NCBI GenBank assembly: GCA_001510575.1
Contig: LNGK01000010.1
Span: 310,001 to 374,000, forward strand
Length of the DNA: 64,000 nt
Direction: 5' to 3'
Source: Knoxdaviesia capensis
Taxonomy: Eukaryota > Ascomycota > Sordariomycetes > Microascales > Gondwanamycetaceae
Part shown: positions 33,337 to 45,482 of the stretch, one piece after another
Numbering within the stretch: position 1 is the stretch's first letter
Layout: every line of letters begins with the position of its first letter
Position numbers and translations under genes: made by a program
The notes under the pieces: model-generated
Databases searched by the model: none
What the model saw: the letters and a program-made list of their open reading frames with translations, nothing else
What the model was told of the DNA's origin: nothing

Positions 33337-34198
33337 TCACCGGCCATCCAAAGCCTGCGACTTCGACTCCGGGGGTGTGCGAACCAGGCCTCTCAGCCCC
33401 TTGAATGACTCCGGCGTGCCCTTCTCACGCTGCCGGGCCCGCTCGCGCTTCAGGAACATGGCCGTCGCCTTGCTCGCTTTCGCCGCGCCATCCGCGAGTC
33501 CCGCGCCACCCACCGCGCCCACGCCCGGGCCGGAGATTCCAGCACCGTCGTGCTCCCAGCTGATCAGGCCGGTCTGCGCGACGCCGGCGGGAACGCTCTG
33601 GCGCAGCGTATCGGCCACCACCGACTTTTTCTGCGTGTTGCCCGGCCACGGCCCGTGCAGCGGGCTGCTGGCCACCGCGTCGGCGTGGTCGTAGTCTGGG
33701 CTGGGGAAGATGTGGATGACGAAGTCGCGCTGGTCGATGTCGCTGGGCGGCGGCGACGCGGCGGGCGGTGCGTCTGCGGGCGCCTCGGTGATCAGCGGGC
33801 TCGAGGGCCGCGTGGGCGAGAGGTACGCCGCCATGCTCCGCGAGGCGACGGTGTTGTGGGTGAGCTGGTACGTCAGCGGGCTGTTCGCGACAAGGTCTTG
33901 GGCGGCCTGCTTGGTGGCGGTGACCGAGATGAACGAGGATGTTCCGGTCTATTTGGAAGGACGATGTGAGTGACTGTTCTGCCGACATCCTCCCCCCCCC
34001 TTTCTTGGTAGGTGCATCTCTCACCTGGAGCTTCTTGAACACCTCAACGGGCCCATACTTCTGCAGCGCGTGCAGAACAGCTCGCCGCTCGGAGAACTGC
34101 AGCGGGTGCGGCACGACTTTGACGAACAGCGTGCGCGCGGCCAGCGACGCGGCAGCGGTGGCGGCAGCCGAGGCCGCCTGGGATCGGGGCGGTGCCAT
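33337..34198 (-). CDS. Unrecognised conserved-looking protein, possible RRM-like N-terminus
   Basis: Two exons, 34198-34025 and 33948-33337, with canonical sites (GTGAGA..TAG) and preserved frame, give 261 aa. The N-terminus after an Ala-rich leader reads TLFVKVVPHPLQFSERRAVLHALQKYGPVEVFKKLQ, then, past the intron, TGTSSFISVTATKQAAQDLV. The pattern beta strand, helix, YGPVEVFKKL, SSFISV resembles an RRM-like fold with degenerate RNP motifs, and this is an inference. The Ala/Arg-rich start (MAPPRSQAASAAATAAASLAARTLF) could be a mitochondrial presequence. The rest is Pro/Ala/Gly-rich, with a KASKATAMFLKRERARQRE helix. I cannot name a function. It is likely real because of the intron and GC-rich coding composition. 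Confidence 0.75.
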
Positions 34199-35222
34199 GG
34201 TGGTCTGGTGATGATTCCAGGGCGAATCGTCTGTGGATAGATGGATAGAAGAAATTATCGGGTAAGAAGAACTCCGGAAAGGGGAGCGAGAGACACGCGC
34301 AAATCCGGGTTTTCAGGACCGCCGATAAAAGGCTGTGAAGCAGCAAGCTCTACAGGGTTTGATGGAGCTCTCTGGGTGGATGTTGCTTAGCCGGTGTTTA
34401 GCCGTCCTGTGTCTCACGCGCAACCAAAACCAACCTGTTCCCGGGTGCTCGTTTGTGCACGCAGCCCAATTCCGGTTGGTCCAAGATCTATTTGCACGAC
34501 GAAGGAACTGACATTGAAATCACAATGATGCTCTCCTGATTTCAGAGACCTGTGAACCCATTCGCTTGGACTCGCTGGCTTGAGAGGAGGTTTGAAGAAG
34601 CGTCAGAGAGAAAGAACCTGACAGCTGGCCACGGCTGTCGGCAGCCGGCCACACACTTGTCTTCTGTTAGCTGGACCGACTTGGTCACCTGTAAGTGCGT
34701 GATCATCACCACCTATTTTCGCCGAGGCTCGTTTTCACATGCTCTACCACTCTTGTCTTGTTCCCCCCATCTTTCCCACTTCCCACTTCCCACACATGCA
34801 CATGCTCCGTTTCTCGCTTCATCGGAACGTTTCTTTCGACACAGCCTGTGAATTCCAGTGGATGAAAACCAGGGGAATGCAACTTTCTTGCCCAACTTAC
34901 TGGCCGATTGCCGTGTCCGTGTCCGGTGTTTCCCCAGACAATTCCAATTCTGGGTAAGCGGAGTAAGGCTCTGTTGCACATGCTAAAGCACTGTCAGGAC
35001 GCTATAAATAACTGATGAGGTCCCCCCGGGCTTTAAATCTGTGATTTAGTTCACGTCACATGTTCCCCTTCTTTTCTCTTCCTTCTTCTTTCTTCATCTC
35101 TGATCTCCTCAGCTTCGAATCTTTAAATCTTCGTATCATCGCGATAGCTTCTTGTGTCCTTTAAATCTGAATACAGTCTTCTTTCTCTTTCCCACCCCTA
35201 TAGACCCACCACTACCGCCACA
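34199..35222. other. Divergent intergenic region before the SCP2 gene
   Basis: Two promoters. CT-rich leader (35060-35220) precedes the SCP2 start; the remainder is mixed sequence. No gene is seen. Confidence 0.5.
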
Positions 35223-35878
35223 ATGTCTTTCCAGGATGGTACGTTTGATGAATCTCACCGTCTCACCGTCCCACTTGCGCGTGCGAGAATCCTTTCGTCT
35301 TCGTCTCTGTCCTCTCTGATGCGGGCATTGCGCCGTCAAAGCCGGATGTGCTAACCGTTTTTTTTTCTGGGTACAGAGAGGTTCCCTTCGTCGGTCGCTT
35401 TCGACGTCATCAGCGACTACCTCAGCTCCAGCGAGGCTGAGCGCAAGACTGCCATCAAGCAGGCTGGCGCCGTCTTCGCCTTCACCCTGAAGAATGCTAC
35501 TGGCGAGACTGAGAGCTGGCACATCGACCTCAAGGAGAAGGGTGTTGTGGCTAAGGGTCTCCCCGAGAAGCCCACCGGTGAGTGCTCCCCTCCTCCCCTC
35601 CTCCCCTCTCTCTATATGATGTCTCTCTTAACTACTGAGCTTTATGTCGCTTTGAGGACCCTCGATCTGGACGAGACGAACACATCCCGACTAACACTGA
35701 CCCCCCAACCTCAGTCTCGCTCGCTCTCTCCGAGGTTGACTTTGGCAATCTGGCCACCGGCAAGGCCAACGCCCAGAAGCTCTTCATGAGCGGCAAGCTC
35801 AAGATCTCCGGCGATCTGATGAAGTCGATGAAGCTGGAGCCTGTCCTCAAGAAGGCCCAGACCAAGGCCAAGCTGTAA
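35223..35878 (+). CDS. SCP2 sterol-carrier domain protein, peroxisomal (Pox18 type)
   Basis: Three exons, 35223-35238, 35377-35577 and 35715-35878, give 126 aa, the length of a lone SCP2 domain such as Candida Pox18. The first exon encodes only MSFQD plus one base. Family features are FDVISDYLSSSEAERKTAIKQAGAVFAFTLKN, then ESWHIDLKEKG and, after the second intron, the segment LMSGKL-type KLFMSGKLKISGDLMKSMKL. SCP2 domains bind acyl-CoA and sterols and work with beta-oxidation. The protein ends in AKL, a good PTS1 peroxisomal signal. All splice sites are canonical and the frame is continuous. The ATG is preceded by CCGCCACA, a good start context. Confidence 0.93.
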
Positions 35879-38029
35879 ACGAGCCAGCGAAAGCTGTGTG
35901 CTTGCTTCCTTTTGCCTTTCCGTGACGCCAACAAAATCAACCAAAGATATATATATATATGAGCTATCTCTAGCTCTTCGTTCGACACCCCAAACAGCCC
36001 GCACTGTCGACCGGCCACGTCTCTTCTCTCTTTCAATCTGGTTCCCCAGCCATTTTTCTTCTCTCACCAGTGACATGGTGGAGGAAGTGGCTTGGCGATC
36101 ATGCCAGTGTATTCTGTCTCTGACAAGACACAGGTGGTCGCTGATGAATGATGGATTTTTCGGGTCATGTCGGAGGGAGGGCGAGATGTTGAACAGGTTG
36201 TGTAGAAGGGTTCTGGAGAACTGGTTCTTTTCATCGTGGTGGGTGGCCTTTTCTAGCTGTATAATACATTCTTCTTGCATTTGACATGTTCACATATTCT
36301 TGAATATCCCTGGAGATTCTACAATCCAGGCTTCGGTCACTCGCCACACACAGCCCTGTGTGATATCATAATGGTTTACTGCTGTCTTCCCGGTACGAAC
36401 TCCGAACTGTGAATGTGATTTCGCGACATATGCACTTGAACTGTACCCTGCTGAGGAACACCATGGAACAGTACTAGAATTAAATCTCGGAAAATAAAAT
36501 CGATAATTTCAGCTTATCCCAGTAACCCTAAGCCTTTAAGATTATCTTGCCATCGCCTAATCTTACAATTTCCCTCAAAGAGAATGCCACAGAAAGGTAC
36601 TCTGACTGCTTACTATTACTTTTTTCTTCCTAATTTCCCTATATCCATTTATTTCTTTATCTTCTTCTCCCTTTTCTTTTGCCTCTTGAAAAATGAGGAT
36701 CTTGGGAATCCCATATATGGTTGCTCTTTCTCTGGCTCGTATTGTCTATATACTTTAGCCCCTGGTTCTTTTTAGCTGATTCTCACACTTCCTTTCAATT
36801 CACCTTTCTCCCATTATCACCAACTTTCTTTTTCTCTCTACTCTTCGTTTCCTAAGTAATTCCGTCTCTTTTCCTTATTCTACGTTCTCTTCATTCCTTA
36901 GTATTTTCATAGTCTCATTCCTTTAATATTGCCTTCCCCTTCTTTTCTTTTTTCTCCGTTGATATCTTCTATATGACATAAGATTTAATGCACTCATTTA
37001 ATCCTCGAGTTCCTGATTCCTTTTCTCACCTATATATGCCCGTCTCTGGTTTCTCTCTCCATATCTTACATTGTCCAGTCTCTTTTTTCCGGATTTTAAT
37101 TCTGATAAATCTTTTCCTTGATTTCCCTTTCCCTCTCATCTCCTCGACTCTTCAGCTGAGCCTTGATACCGCCCGGCCGTTGTGCCCTACCGCCACTAAA
37201 TCTAGCTTGGAGGATCTCTCCATCTTGCAGGCGAACACAGACCACCACTCGCCTATTGGGCCTGACCTGACCCCCCTGTGCATCAACGGGTCTCTCTTTT
37301 CACCCTCTTACTCCTACTCAGTGTTTGTTGTGTCTTTGTTTCTGTCTTTCTCTTCTCTACCCCCAATCTCAATCCCTAACTCCTGTGTCCGGACTCGACT
37401 TCCTCCTCCGCCATCCGTCCAGGTCTGCAGAGCAGAAATCTCGACATCCTCTCTTTACCTTCTCTTTTCTTCTTCTCTCTTTCTCTCTCGTTCTTTTTCC
37501 CTCCGACTGCCACGATCATTTCTGCGTAATTTCCACCGACGGAAACCCTCGCTGTTGATCGTCCATCCCTTTCTTTTATTGGTGTGTCCGGCGCGCTACG
37601 ACCCAGATTGCATATGCACTACTCGACTTCTGACACCCTCCCTGCCGTCTACACATCGCTCAGTGTTTTCTCGGTGTGGGTTGTGTGTGTATCCGTGAAG
37701 AATTCCGGTTTCTTCATGACAGCGGAATAGAACGTCATTCACGCCACTCGGTCTTTATTTCTGCGGATCTGTCATCGTCGTTGATCCTCTTCATTGTTGC
37801 GATATACCCTCAAAGACTTCCCCCACCCAAGTCCCACTCGAACTTCCTCCTCTTCACCCCTCTCCTTTTTGCTCCCCACGGTTGCATTCTTCTTCTTCCC
37901 AGGGGTGGAAATTTCACCAATTGTGCCTCTGTTTGCCGTGGATAGTTGGGATCGGTAATATTCGGCTTACTGTGTGCCACATCATTCCCGCAACCTCCGA
38001 TCTTTCGTCCGCCGCCTCGACACACGACC
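35879..38029. other. Region 5' of the ArfGAP gene, strongly CT-rich
   Basis: 2.15 kb. The first 400 bp include the SCP2 3' end with ATATATATATAT (35949-35960). From about 36590 to 38000 the plus strand is dominated by C and T, giving chance ORFs of Ser/Leu/Phe (36988-37698). This is best read as a very long pyrimidine-rich promoter and leader for the ArfGAP gene. Confidence 0.5.
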
Positions 38030-40760
38030 ATGACTTCCGCCATTTCGAAGCGCCAGCAGGCGCGGAATGAGAAGCTCCTCCAGGACATGGTGTCTTCCAT
38101 TCCCGGAAACAACTTCTGTGCCGATTGCGCAGCTCGGAATCCCAGTATGTCGAAGTGTTGCTCTTACTGGGATATTTCTTCCTTCTTTATGTCCCTGTGT
38201 TGTGTGTGTGTATGTACAGTTGAACCGTACTAACGCGAACTCGCTCTGATATCTAGGTTGGGCATCATGGAGCGTATGTTGCTTCCCCCTCGACCCTATC
38301 CGACCTCCTCTCTCTCTATGCCGATCCTCAGCCGAACCATCGTCATTTCGACCATAAGCTAATCTTTTTTTCTTTGTCGTCTAACAGTTAGGCGTGTTTC
38401 TTTGCATGAGATGTGCTGCCATCCACCGCAAGTTGGGTACACACATTTCCAAGGTCAAGTCCCTAAGCATGGACAGCTGGTCAAATGAGCAAGTCGAAGT
38501 AAGCATGTTCGATGTTTTTGTGTACCACGACCCGAGGCCCCCTCGTGTGTTTTGGTGCACACGTGTGTGGTGTGACAGTCGGTTGCAAACATAAGTGTCA
38601 ACGGTTTGTTGCCTTGGGGGTTCCCGGTGTTCTTGGCTAACATTACATTGGTATCTGGCTTTCTAGAACATGCGAAAGGTTGGAAACCAGGCCTCCAATA
38701 AGATCTACAATCCCGAAAACAAAAGACCCCCCGTTCCTATCGACGCCGACGAAGCCGACTCTGCCATGGAACGATTCATTCGCCAGAAGTACATGAGCAA
38801 CAATGCCAGCAAATCACCCCGAGACACCATCGGAAGCTCCCGCCTGGACGAAGGCACGCCCCCGCCGCCGCCCCCGAAGAACGGTTCAAGCAAGTTTGGC
38901 CTGCGTAGTGCGTCGTCCATCTTCCCGCTTAGCTCGCGCAGCAAGAAGCCTACCGCCACACCGTCGTTCGACGACCTTCGGAGCGCGTCGCCGCGCCTCA
39001 TTAACAAGCCGTCCAAGGTTTTTGGTGCCAGCATCCAGTACGAGTCCGATGACACCGAGCGGAAGCTGGCGAAGTTGCGAGATATGGGCTTTGGTGATAC
39101 CCAGCGCAACGCCATGGTGCTCAAGGGTGTCAATGGCAATGTGGAGCTCGCGGTAGAGGCGCTTGTGCGCCTGGGCGAGCGCAGCCCCGATCCGAGTGGC
39201 ATGTTCATTGCTCCGCGCGAAAGTTCTCTTCGGGCTACTCGCTCGTTGACTCCTCTGAACACTGCATCGGCCAACTTTTTCGATCATCCGCCTACGCCGT
39301 CCTCCACTGCCCCGAGCAACAGCAACAACCCCTTTGATATGCTGCAAAGCCCCCCTGCCCAGCCACAGTCCTCGCAGTCGACCGGAACTCTGTCGTATCA
39401 ACAACAACAACAACAGCAACAACAGCAACAACAACAGCAGCAGCAGCAGCAGCAGCAACAACAACAGTTCCAGCAGTTCCAGCAGCAGCAACAGCAACAG
39501 CAGCCGCAGATGTTGACCCAGCAGAGCACCGGCCTGTCAGCAACCAATCCCTACTACCAGGCACAACCTGTGCAGGTGGCTACACTGCCGCAAACTAATC
39601 CGTTCTTGGCTCCGTCTATGGCTGGAGGCAACGGCCTGACACAGGCGTTCCAGTCCATGTCTTTGACCCAGGCAACTCCCGCGGCGCGTCCTCTGTTCCC
39701 CAACCACACTGGTGGACTGGCCGCCAACCCTCAGATGGCTGCTGTCTCGTATCAACTTCCCATGACTCCCCCCGTCACCGGCCCTACCCAGGCGCCTGGT
39801 ATGGCCTTCAACTCGAGCTTGACATATCCGCAGCCGGGTCTTATCCCTGTGGCGCAACCGCTATCCGCAACACCGACTGGAAGCTACAACCCGTTCCTAA
39901 ACCAGCTATCGTCGCAGTCGATGCAGCAGCAACACCCCCAACAGAGTCTTACCGTTGCTACTGGAACAGCGTCACCGGCCTATGCCAACAACCCTTTCGC
40001 GCGCTCGCCGACGCGCATTCAGTCCCCCGCTCTGGGACAAATTTCCGAGCAGGTTCCCACTACCAATTTCTACAACATGCAGACAACGCCGGGACTGTTG
40101 CAGCAGCAGCAGCAACAGCAGCAGCAACAGCAGCAGCAACAGGCCTACCAACAGCAAATGCAGATGCAGCAACAGCAACAGCAACAGCAACAGGCCATGA
40201 CGAACCCGTTCTTCCAGACAGCCCCCGCTCAGCAGCAGCCGCCGCAGCCGCAGCAGCAATACTACATACCCCAGCGTGCGGATAAATCGTCGATTATGGC
40301 GTTGTACAACTATCCCCAGATGGGCTCTCAGCAAACGGGTGTGTTCGATACGACCGGCCAGCAGGGCGTCTTTGTACAGGGCGCCCCCAGTGCGGAATCG
40401 ACGATGCAGTCTTCGACTATGCTCGGTATGTCTATGACCACTTCCCCTGTGGCCACGCACACGAACAGTCCCTTCGGCGCCCCTATGCGTACAGCTGCAC
40501 CGGTCGGCAGCTTGGGCAACGCGCAGCCCCGGAGCGTGTCAACCCCGCTCCCGGCGAGCCGGAACCCGTTCATGACGGCTAGCCCCACGGCGGCGTCTCC
40601 TCCTGGAGCCGCACGCCAGACAGCTGGTCCTCCCCAGACTAACGGCAATGGTGGGCCGTGGCACGCGAGCCGTGAGAGTGTGCAGTTTGGCCTGGACATG
40701 GCGTGGTCCAACGGTCGGCACAGCCCCGATGCGTTTGCGAGCCTGAGCGCGCGCCAGTAG
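38030..40760 (+). CDS. ArfGAP with UBA domain and polyglutamine tracts (GTS1-like)
   Basis: Stimulates GTP hydrolysis by Arf GTPases in vesicle traffic. Exons 38030-38144, 38257-38273 (17 nt), 38388-38498 and 38667-40760 give 778 aa. The zinc finger CX2CX16CX2C is at C30, C33, C50 and C53, with the arginine finger R58 in AAIHRKLGTHISKVKS; part of it (NPSWASWS) is built by the 17-nt exon. A UBA domain lies near residues 212-255 (ERKLAKLRDMGFGDTQ.. NVELAVEALVRLGE). Beyond it come NPF/NPFF-type motifs and Gln-rich sequence, with 23 consecutive Gln (39399-39467) and 14 (40101-40142). ArfGAP, UBA and polyQ in this order match yeast Gts1. Repeated NPF motifs suggest EH-domain partners. The C-terminal half is expected to be disordered. 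Confidence 0.93.
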
Positions 40761-41582
40761 TTGTGGCTCGCCTCATTGGGACGCGAGTACTTCGGAAAGG
40801 AAGAGTAAAAGACTTTGATACACAAGAACAACATAGCAGGGTGATTTCCTCTTGTACCGAACAAGCAACACACCCTGTGGCACAACTCCGGGGGTGGATA
40901 ACATAAAACTAATAGGGAAACGCACATCGTTGTTGAACATGGGCCACACGAGCGATGTTATGACGACATAGAAATACACACGGGGGTTGGAATTCTTTTT
41001 TTTCTTTTTCATTCGGAATAGGGGGTGGGACACATACTCTTCTTTTCCTTTTTTTCTCTCTCTCTCTTCCTTCCTTTTCCTTTACTATCCAAGGTCGACT
41101 TCGACATTAATTCAGGCATCTTTCTCTGGCTGGTGCATCTTTCCTTTTGTTTCGTTCTGGTTTCTTCTGGCATCTGTTCTTGTCTCGCCATCCCGATAAA
41201 AATGTATAATATCTACTCAATACCGTTGGTTAGCGCGCGGAGAGATAGCGTTCATGTCGATTTTTTTCTTTCTCTGTTATTTGAGCTCTTGCACTCTGAG
41301 CGGAGGTTTCTAAGCATTTCGTGTGTACCTTTTTGTGCTTTTGTTGTCACTGAACTAGGCATATAGAGGAAGAGAAGAACGTGAGAACGTGTTGTTGGGC
41401 GTGGTGTATCACGAGTAGAAGCGCTGGCACGGCTCTCGCTTGTGGTGGTTCCTTGGGAGAGAGGCTGTTGGTTATATGGGTGGAAATCACCAGCGAGCCA
41501 ATACCCCTATTACGGATTCAAATCAGAAGCATGGTTTTGGAATAACGCCAAAATTATCAAAGGTGAACGATTCATGGCTACA
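40761..41582. other. Convergent 3' region, ArfGAP / GT90
   Basis: AT- and T-rich 3' flanks of two converging genes, with T-runs at 40996-41055. No gene is recognised. Confidence 0.5.
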
Positions 41583-43108
41583 TCATTTCCCCCGCGCCCG
41601 CCTCGACACCGCCCACACTTCAAACGGCACCGGCACCAAGTCCCGCCACTCATCCGGCTCCACCCGGGCAACGCTGCTCCACCCACGGACGAGTGCCCGC
41701 CAGTAGCACATCTCAGCGGCGGGGCCAAAGACTCCCGAGTGCGCAAACACCGCGCGCTGGCGCCGTGCGATGCGGGCCGCGGTGTCCGGGTGGCCGTTGA
41801 GCCACGCCACCGTGGCTTCCAAATCCGACCAGTCCGGGGCCACAAACACCACGTTCGCGCCGTCCAGCGACGGCGTGGCCGGCCACCCCGGCGCCGTGCG
41901 GGCTGGAGCGGCGGTCTTGAGCAGTTGCCACGAGTACACCGGCCGCACGCGGTGTGCGGTGTGCTGCAGCCACTGCAGCGGCGGGGAGAGCACGACCGAG
42001 TTGCACAGCTGGTGGAAGGGCAGCCGGCCGCTGTAGGCCACGCCCTCGGTGTAGATGATATAGCGGTAGCGGCAGAAGTCGGCGATGGGGATGCCGTTTG
42101 TGTACCGCGAGGCGGAGATGTTCCGCATGTGGATGCTGCTGCTGCTGGTGGTGTGGCTGCGCAGGGGCTCGACGTCGGCCCAGGAGGTATTGGCGGCTAC
42201 ACGGAGGAGTTCCTGGCGCAGCCACGGGTTCGATGACGCGCCGGTGCCGAACCAGGCGGTGCCGCGCCATACCGCCCGGGGGTCCTTCGCCAGAAACCTC
42301 TCGGCCGCAGCCTCATCACCAGCATCGTCGTTTTCGTCTTCGTCGGTGCTCTCTGTGTCGTGCTCGATCTCGGCGATATCGCGCGCAGCGTCCCCGATCG
42401 ACGTGAGCAGCGGGCGCAGGTCCCACGCCCAGAAGGCGAAATGCGGCATGGGGAAGGTGTGGGCGGTGCGTATCGTGGGCTGGGTGGGCCGCGAGTAGCT
42501 CCATGCTGCCGGGGCGGGAGAGTCGTCGACGGAGATGGCGATGGTGGTGGGCGGGAGGCGGCCGGTGGGAGAGGTTGAGATGGCCAGGTGGAGTTGGTGC
42601 ATTGTTGCGGTTAGACGCTGGAAGAACAGGTGGTGAGTAAGTTGAGATGTGGTGTAGTAAGGGGGCAATGTCCATTGCAGATGAAGTTACGTACCTCTTG
42701 CATGACGTTGGACAACTCGCCCTTCGCCGGCTCCAGCAAAATATAGAGTTTGCCATCCTCTCGGATCTGCACGATCATAGGACTCCGTCCTGGCGATCTG
42801 TGCAATGTGAAGGGCCCGTTGGCCACGGCGCGGGAGATCTCGTATGAGAAGTCGGGAAAGGCATTTTCACACTGCGACGCGGACAGACTCGGAGTATCGA
42901 CCAGGCGGAGGGATACGGAGTCATCACTGTGCGGTGTGGATTGCGAGTTGGGTGGGAAGACGTCTGGCCGTGGCCAGTATTGTGTTCGTGGCCAGAGGTG
43001 TCGGGATATACAGTATAGGGCGGTTACATGGTATACGATACTTACACATGAACGGATGCATGGTGGGATCCGGGGGCGGCGGGGAGGGGATTTGAGGAGA
43101 CGGGCCAT
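41583..43108 (-). CDS. Glycosyltransferase family 90 (CAP10-like)
   Basis: Two exons, 43108-42695 and 42617-41583, with an intron GTACGT..CAG, give 482 aa. Family features include CENAFPDFSYEISRAV, a REDGKLYI strand, LTATMHQLHLAISTS, FAFWAWDLRP, WRGTAWFG and the core RYRYIIYTEGVAYSGRLPFH, followed by LQWLQHTAHRVRPVYSW, DWSDLEATVAWLNGHPDTAARIARRQ. GT90 enzymes include Cryptococcus Cap10 and animal POGLUT1; several transfer xylose or glucose in the secretory pathway. The N-terminus is short and basic, with a weakly hydrophobic stretch (CVSIVYHVTALYCIS) that could be a signal anchor. That stretch contains a GTAAGT, but an intron there would break the frame. The exact donor and acceptor substrates cannot be told. 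Confidence 0.85.
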
Positions 43109-44724
43109 TCTTGAAGAGAGTGGGCGGATTTATGGCATTTCAAGATTGAACTTAGGGGAGGGACTATGTACTCAAAAGCAGAGATGGAAAGAAGATGGGC
43201 GTTTCCCTCCTGAAAGAGGTATGATGAAAGGAGCGGCACTGTCCAGAACATGTCCAGCCTGTATGCAAGTGCAGGCAACTCCAAGTTAACCAGCTAGTCG
43301 AGGGCGAACCTCCTCACTTACCAGTGCCACTACCGGACTATAGGCAACGTGCGCACCGCTACTGTTTCCGCCTCTACGCAGCATGTGGCATTGGCTCACC
43401 TCACTGTAGCCGTTGTGAAAGGCCGGGCAGACATGCATAACCCCCAGATTGCCACGCACATGCAGGGTCGAGAATGAAGAATCCCAGCTTCGACATCCTT
43501 CGAACGACAGCCGTGCGCGGTCTCAGCTAGTCCCTCGCAGCATCGCTGACCAGCAAAACACCGTACATCGGCCACCAGGTCCACACGGCCCTGATAAGCT
43601 ATCAACGCCGCTCCGGGCACAGTGGATCGTAGCCGGTCATCCACTGTCAGGCCAGACGAAGATCGCACAGGAGATCGACCACTATGGGCCGGGCATTGAA
43701 CCGGCCAATCACGGCCGGCGGGGCGTCTCCAGATTGACCTTTTGCCGTTTCTGTGTGATACACTGCTGGTAGATTGGCTGGGTGCGCAAACTGGAAAGGT
43801 CATCTCCAGACTTTCGGGGCGTGGTTGTATATGACGTGGACACGGCACATCAGGCGCCGTTGTTGATATTGGCCTCAATATCCCGGTGGTGGTTTCCCCA
43901 GACTCTTGGCTGGGCTGGATACCGTGCGGCCAGGGCGAGAAACAGGGCAGGTGAGGGGGTTTCAGCGAGGTAATATCAAATGGGCACGCATATATATCCC
44001 GGTGCAGATATCGCGGCAGTGATCGCTCGTTTGCCCCCGAGCAAAACACAGCTCGGGAACAGAGATCGGGACAGCTGGTGTAGGGTGTCTGTCCAACCAA
44101 CCCAAGCGTGATGGCGGACACTTGCATATTGGATAGACAAACGGGACCAGCTGCTGGAATCCGGGAAATATCCGGCGGGTGTTAACTGATAGGGCCGTCA
44201 ATTGCCGTTTGGATACGCGTGAGTGAGTGTGTCGTAGAGATCGGAGAATGCATGCAACATGAGACACCTGGAGGCACCTCTCTCCGTTTCGGTGGGCCAC
44301 CGATGGCACCTTTCTGCATCGAAGCGAAGACTTCAAAATCCGGATACCTTCACTGCAAAATCACACCAACGTCACAATTGAAGACGTGATGTCGGAGGTT
44401 CGCGGTGGTGACGGAGTTTGCACGCGCTTATATCGGCTGGTCGGGTAATCACTGGAAGAACTTTGCGAGGCTGACAAATGATAGGATTTGGATTTTATTC
44501 CTTCTCGAGTATTAGAGATTAAGAGCTCTATGCATCATCACAAGCTTATATTTTTCTTTCACTTGTGTTTGGTTAATAATCTCAATATTTCTTTCTTCTT
44601 CTTCTCATGTGTCTTTTTGTGTACTTTTAATCTCTCCCTGTTCTTATTTCTTCATAGTCCCTTCACCTTCGTTCGAACCTCCACATCTACGAAATCTTCA
44701 CAACAACCCGCCATCACATCCACA
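43109..44724. other. Divergent intergenic region, GT90 / GRX5
   Basis: 1.6 kb holding two promoters. A T-rich leader (44540-44660) precedes GRX5. ORF-like stretches such as 43396-44127 (minus) lack coding signature. No RNA gene is seen. Confidence 0.5.
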
Positions 44725-45482
44725 ATGGCCCCCAGAATCTCAGTCCTCACGGTAGGTCCCCCGGAACTCCAGTCATCCAAGACCGACAATCCCTGGTGTC
44801 TACTTATATCTCTGGAGCCTCCACCAAGAATTCTAACGTGCAACCTCCGGTCCTTTCCAATCCGCAGCACCTCGCGCGACAAGCGACCCGGTCGACCGGC
44901 GGCGCCACGCTCTTCGCGTCGCCGGCGCCGCTGCCGAAGACCTCGGCGCTGTGGCGCATGCAGCAGCAGCAGCTCCGGCGACTCTCGGACGAGACCCGCA
45001 ACGCCATCGACAAGGCCGTTGGCTCGGCGCCCGTCGTGCTGTTCATGAAGGGCACCCCCGAGACCCCGCAGTGCGGCTTTTCGCGCGCGACCATCCAGAT
45101 CCTCGGGCTGCAGGGCGTCGATCCGTCCAAGTTCGCCGCGTTCAACGTGCTGGAGGACCAGGACTTGCGGTCGGGTGAGTCTGCTTTTTTTTGGCTTTTT
45201 TTTTTGGTTCTCCCGCTTAGACCGGAGAGATGTTTCCCGGAATCCTGCTCTCCGTGACCTTCTAACGCGCAATCTTCTGCCGTCATAGGTATCAAGGAGT
45301 ACTCCAACTGGCCCACCATCCCGCAGCTCTTCATCAACAAGGAGTTCATCGGCGGCTGCGACATCATCGTGTCGATGCACCAGAGCGGCGACCTCGCCAA
45401 GCTTCTCGAAGACAACAACCTGCTAGTCCCCGAAGGCTCGGCGGAGGCGTCCTCGGTCGAGGAGTCCGCTGAGAAGAAATAG
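44725..45482 (+). CDS. grx5: Mitochondrial monothiol glutaredoxin GRX5
   Basis: Monothiol glutaredoxin of the mitochondrial iron-sulfur cluster machinery; a dimer with two glutathiones carries a 2Fe-2S cluster. Exons 44725-44751, 44868-45174 and 45289-45482 give 175 aa. The N-terminus MAPRISVLT/HLARQATRSTGGATLF is rich in Arg, Ser and Thr and poor in acidic residues, like a mitochondrial presequence. The active-site motif is CGFS with Cys78, preceded by VVLFMKGTPETPQ. Downstream are GIKEYSNWPTIPQLFI, the cis-proline TIPQ loop and IGGCDIIVSMHQSGDL, a glutathione-binding GG..D pattern. The tail after LLEDNNLLVPE is short and acidic, ending EEK. All introns are canonical and in phase. Confidence 0.96.

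Noticed and set aside
33053..33694. 213-codon plus-strand ORF
   Set aside because: Antisense shadow of the unrecognised minus-strand gene, partly over its 3' flank.
36988..37698. 236-codon plus-strand ORF
   Set aside because: Built from CT-rich leader sequence, giving Ser/Leu/Phe/Pro only; not a plausible protein.
43005..43048. Possible intron starting GTAAGTATCG in the GT90 N-terminal exon
   Set aside because: The only nearby acceptor gives an 82-nt intron that breaks the frame, whereas reading through is open and leads into the conserved domain.
43396..44127. 243-codon minus-strand ORF
   Set aside because: No family, no coding-like composition, in a promoter region.
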